A stretch of DNA of 64,000 bases from Micromussa lordhowensis (taxonomy: Eukaryota > Cnidaria > Anthozoa > Scleractinia > Lobophylliidae), in assembly GCA_964020085.1 (NCBI GenBank), contig CAXHUQ010001522.1:1-64000 (forward strand), written 5' to 3'. Shown piece after piece: positions 61,101 to 64,000 of this stretch. A program made the translations under genes and the position numbers. The notes beneath the pieces are model-generated. The model worked only from the letters and a program-made list of their open reading frames with translations, was not told where the DNA came from and made no database searches. Each line of letters opens with the position of its first letter. Position 1 is the stretch's first letter.

Positions 61101-64000
61101 AGTTTCGGAGCTGCGCGACATCTCGCACTATGCTAACCAGCCCGTTTGCTAATTAGCCGAACTTTGCGCGCGTCGCAACTTTGCAAACTAATACCACCAA
61201 AGCACTCCCGGGGTCGGTCCGGGTCCAAATGCGAAGTATCGGAGCTGCGCGAAATCTCGCACTATGCTAATCAGCCTGCAGATTCCCAGGCGTGGCCGGC
61301 TGGCTGACTCGTTAGCCGAGCTTGACGCGTGTCGCAACTTGGCAAACTAATGGCACCAAAGCACTCCTGGGGTGGGTCTGGGTCCACATGCAAAGTTTCG
61401 GAGCTGCGCGACATCTCGCACTATGCTAACCAGCCCGTTTGCTAATTAGCCGAACTTTGCGCGCGTCGCAACTTTGCAAACTAATACCACCAAAGCACTC
61501 CCGGGGTCGGTCCGGGTCCAAATGCGAAGTATCGGAGCTGCGCGAAATCTCGCACTATGCTAATCAGCCCCCAGATCCCCAGGCGTGGCCGGCTGGCTGA
61601 CTTGTTAGCCGAGCTTGACGCGTGTCGCAACTTGGCAAACTAATGGCACCAAAGCACTCCTGGGGTGGGTCCGGGTCCACATGCAAAGTTTCGGAGCTGC
61701 ACGACATCTCGCACTATGCTAACCAGCCCGTTTGGTAATTAGCCGAACTTTGCGCGCGTCGCAACTTTGCAAACTAATACCACCAAAGCACTCCCGGGGT
61801 CGGTCCGGGTCCAAATGCGAAGTATCGGAGCTGCGCGAAACCTCGCACTATGCTAATCAGCCCGCAGATCCCCAGGCGTGGCCGGCTGGCTGACTCGTTA
61901 GCCGAGCTTGACGCGTGTCGCAACTTGGCAAACTAATGGCACCAAAGCACTCCTGGGGTGGGTCCGGGTCCACATGCAAAGTTTCGGAGCTGCGCGACAT
62001 CTCGCACTATGCTAACCAGCCCGTTTGCTAATTAGCCGAACTTTGCGCGCGTCGCAACTTTGCAAACTAATACCACCAAAGCACTCCCGGGGTCGGTCCG
62101 GGTCCAAATGCGAAGTATCGGAGCTGCGCGAAATCTCGCACTATGCTAATCAGCCCGCAGATCCCCAGGCGTGACCGGCTGGCTGACTCGTTAGCCGAGC
62201 TTGACGCGTGTCGCAACTTGGCAAACTAATGGCACCAAAGCACTCCTGGGGTGGGTCCGGGTCCACATGCAAAGTTTCGGAGCTGCGCGACATCTCGCAC
62301 TATGCTAACCAGCCCGTTTGCTAATTAGCCGAACTTTGCGCGCGTCGCAACTTTGCAAACTAATACCACCAAAGCACTCCCGGGGTCGGTCCGGGGCCAA
62401 ATGCGAAGTATCGGAGCTGCGCGAAATCTCGCACTATGCTAATCAGCCCGCAGATCCCCAGGCGTGGCCGGCTGGCTGACTCGTTAGCCGAGCTTGACGC
62501 GTGTCGCAACTTGGCAAACTAATGGCAGCAAAGCACTCCTGGGGTGGGTCCGGGTCCACATGCAAAGTTTCGGAGCTGCGCGACATCTCGCACTAGGATA
62601 ACCAGCCCGTTTGCTAATTAGCCGAACTTTGCGCGCGTCGCAACTTTGCAAACTAATACCACCAAAGCACTCCCGGGGTCGGTCCGGGTCCAAATGCGAA
62701 GTATCGGAGCTGCGCGAAATCTCGCACTATGCTAATCAGCCCGCAGATCCCCAGGCGTGGCCGGCTGGCTGACTCGTTAGCCGAGCTTGACGCGTGTCGC
62801 AACTTGGCAAACTAATGGCACCAAAGCACTCCTGGGGTGGGTCCGGGTCCACATGCAAAGTTTCGGAGCTGCGCGACATCTCGCACTATGCTAACCAGCC
62901 CGTTTGCTAATTAGCCGAACTTTGCGCGCGTCGCAACTTTGCAAACTAATACCACCAAAGCACTCCCGGGGTCGGTCCGGGTCCAAATGCGAAGTATCGG
63001 AGCTGCGCGAAATCTCGCACTATGCTAATCAGCCTGCACATCCCCAGGCGTGGCCGGCTGGCTGACTCGTTAGCCGAGCTTCACGCGTGTCGCAACTTGG
63101 CAAACTAATGGCACCAAAGCACTCCTGGGGTGGGTCCGGGTCCACATGCAAAGTTTCGGAGCTGCGCGACATCTCGCACTATGCTAACCAGCCCGTTTGC
63201 TAATTAGCCGAACTTTGCGCGCGTCGCAACTTTGCAAACTAATACCACCAAAGCACTCCCGGGGTCGGTCCGGGTCCAAATGCGAAGTATCGGAGCTGCG
63301 CGAAATCTCGCACTATGCTAATCAGCCCGCAGATATCCAGGCGTGGCCGGCTGGCTGACTCGTTAGCCGAGCTTGACGCGTGTCGCAACTTGGCAAACTA
63401 ATGTCACCAAAGCACTCCTGGGGTGGGTCCGGGTCCACATGCAAAGTTTCGGAGCTGCGCGACATCTCGCACTATGCTAACCAGCCCGTTTGCTAATTAG
63501 CCGAACTTTGCGCGCGTCGCAACTTTGCAAACTAATACCACCAAAGCACTCCCGGGGTCGGTCCGGGTCCAAATGCGAAGTATCGGAGCTGCGCGAAATC
63601 TCGCACTATGCTAATCAGCCCGCAGATCCCCAGGCATGGCCGGCTGGCTGACTCGTTAGCCGAGCTTGACGCGTGTCGCAACTTGGCAAACTAATGGCAC
63701 CAAAGCACTCCTGGGGTGGGTCCGGGTCCACATGCAAAGTTTCAGAGCTGCGCGACATCTCGCACTATGCTAACCAGCCCGTTTGCTAATTAGCCGAACT
63801 TTGCGCGCGTCGCAACTTTGCAAACTAATACCACCAAAGCACTCCCGGGGTCAGTCCGGGTCCAAATGCGAAGTATCGGAGCTGCGCGAAATCTCGCACT
63901 ATGCTAATCAGCCCGCAGATCCCCAGGCGTGGCCGGCTGGCTGACTCGTTAGCCGAGCTTGACGCGTGTCGCAACTTGGCAAACTAATGGCACCAAAGCA

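Larger units (their letters stand above)
27412..64000. repeat. Satellite array, block 2 right of the retrotransposon (293-bp units)
   Basis: About 125 units of 293 bp, the same type as 16898-21642. The first full half B begins at 27489 and the first full half A at 27648. The half A at 63980 lies exactly 124 x 293 bp further on, so there is no net insertion or deletion over 36 kb. All units point the same way. Base substitutions are scattered and often shared by distant units at exact multiples of 293 bp (entries below). No gene, RNA or other element is seen. Runs of near-consensus units fill 27.4-32.2 kb and 59-64 kb. Confidence 0.97.

Noticed and set aside
1..64000. CENP-B box in the satellite
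   Set aside because: Neither strand of either half matches the NTTCGNNNNANNCGGGN core. The closest site, TTTCGGAGCTGCGCGA, fails at the essential A and CGGG positions.
1..64000. Pol III promoter or tRNA/SINE origin of the repeat
   Set aside because: TGGCCGGCTGG resembles an A box and GGTCCGGGTCC resembles a B box with two mismatches, but both key B-box bases (T4 and A7) are changed. GGTCCGGGTCC also occurs in both halves, and no oligo-T terminator follows.
1..64000. CRISPR array or prokaryotic repeat system
   Set aside because: Units adjoin directly with no unique spacers, and the inserted element is an animal BEL/Pao retrotransposon.
1..64000. rDNA spacer subrepeats or telomeric repeat
   Set aside because: No rRNA sequence and no TTAGG or TTAGGG runs are present anywhere in the window.

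Overview
The window holds two things only: one very long head-to-tail satellite DNA array and one full-length LTR retrotransposon inserted in it. No host gene, rRNA, tRNA or CRISPR array was seen. BEL/Pao retrotransposons are known only from animals, and the LTR carries an arthropod-type initiator (TCAGTC). The source is therefore an animal, probably an arthropod and perhaps an insect; that last step is inference, and the species cannot be named from the sequence.

Satellite. About 198 units fill roughly 58.2 kb, all in the same orientation. The unit is 294 bp up to about 16.9 kb and 293 bp after that. It is a dimer of two related halves: half A (134 bp, starting CAAACTAATGGCACC) and half B (160 or 159 bp, starting CAAACTAATACCACC). 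The halves are about 90 percent alike over their first 95 bp or so, and B carries an extra segment of about 26 bp (around CAGATCCCCAGG). Diagnostic bases divide the array into four homogenised blocks: 1-2919, 2920-7623, 7624-16897, and 16898 to the end. Multi-unit duplications are layered on top (distances of 7, 8, 9, 10, 13, 17, 38 and 45 units), most densely between 32 and 59 kb. This is the pattern expected of unequal exchange or segmental amplification.

Retrotransposon. A 5764-bp BEL/Pao element (21643-27406) lies in a half-A unit between 5-bp target duplications (GTTTC). Its two 120-bp LTRs are identical, and a single uninterrupted 1791-codon gag-pol frame encodes Gag, zinc knuckles, aspartic protease, reverse transcriptase, RNase H, integrase and a C-terminal DUF5641-like domain. 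There is no env. The insertion looks recent and may be active. It occurs once and was not co-amplified with the satellite.

The many short repeated reading frames in the array (68 aa on the minus strand, 92 aa on the plus strand) are by-products of the repeat and are not called as genes. I did not find a new multi-gene system. The points most worth checking are the dimeric satellite and its nested higher-order structure, the extremely compact LTR, and the YMDN form of the reverse transcriptase active site.
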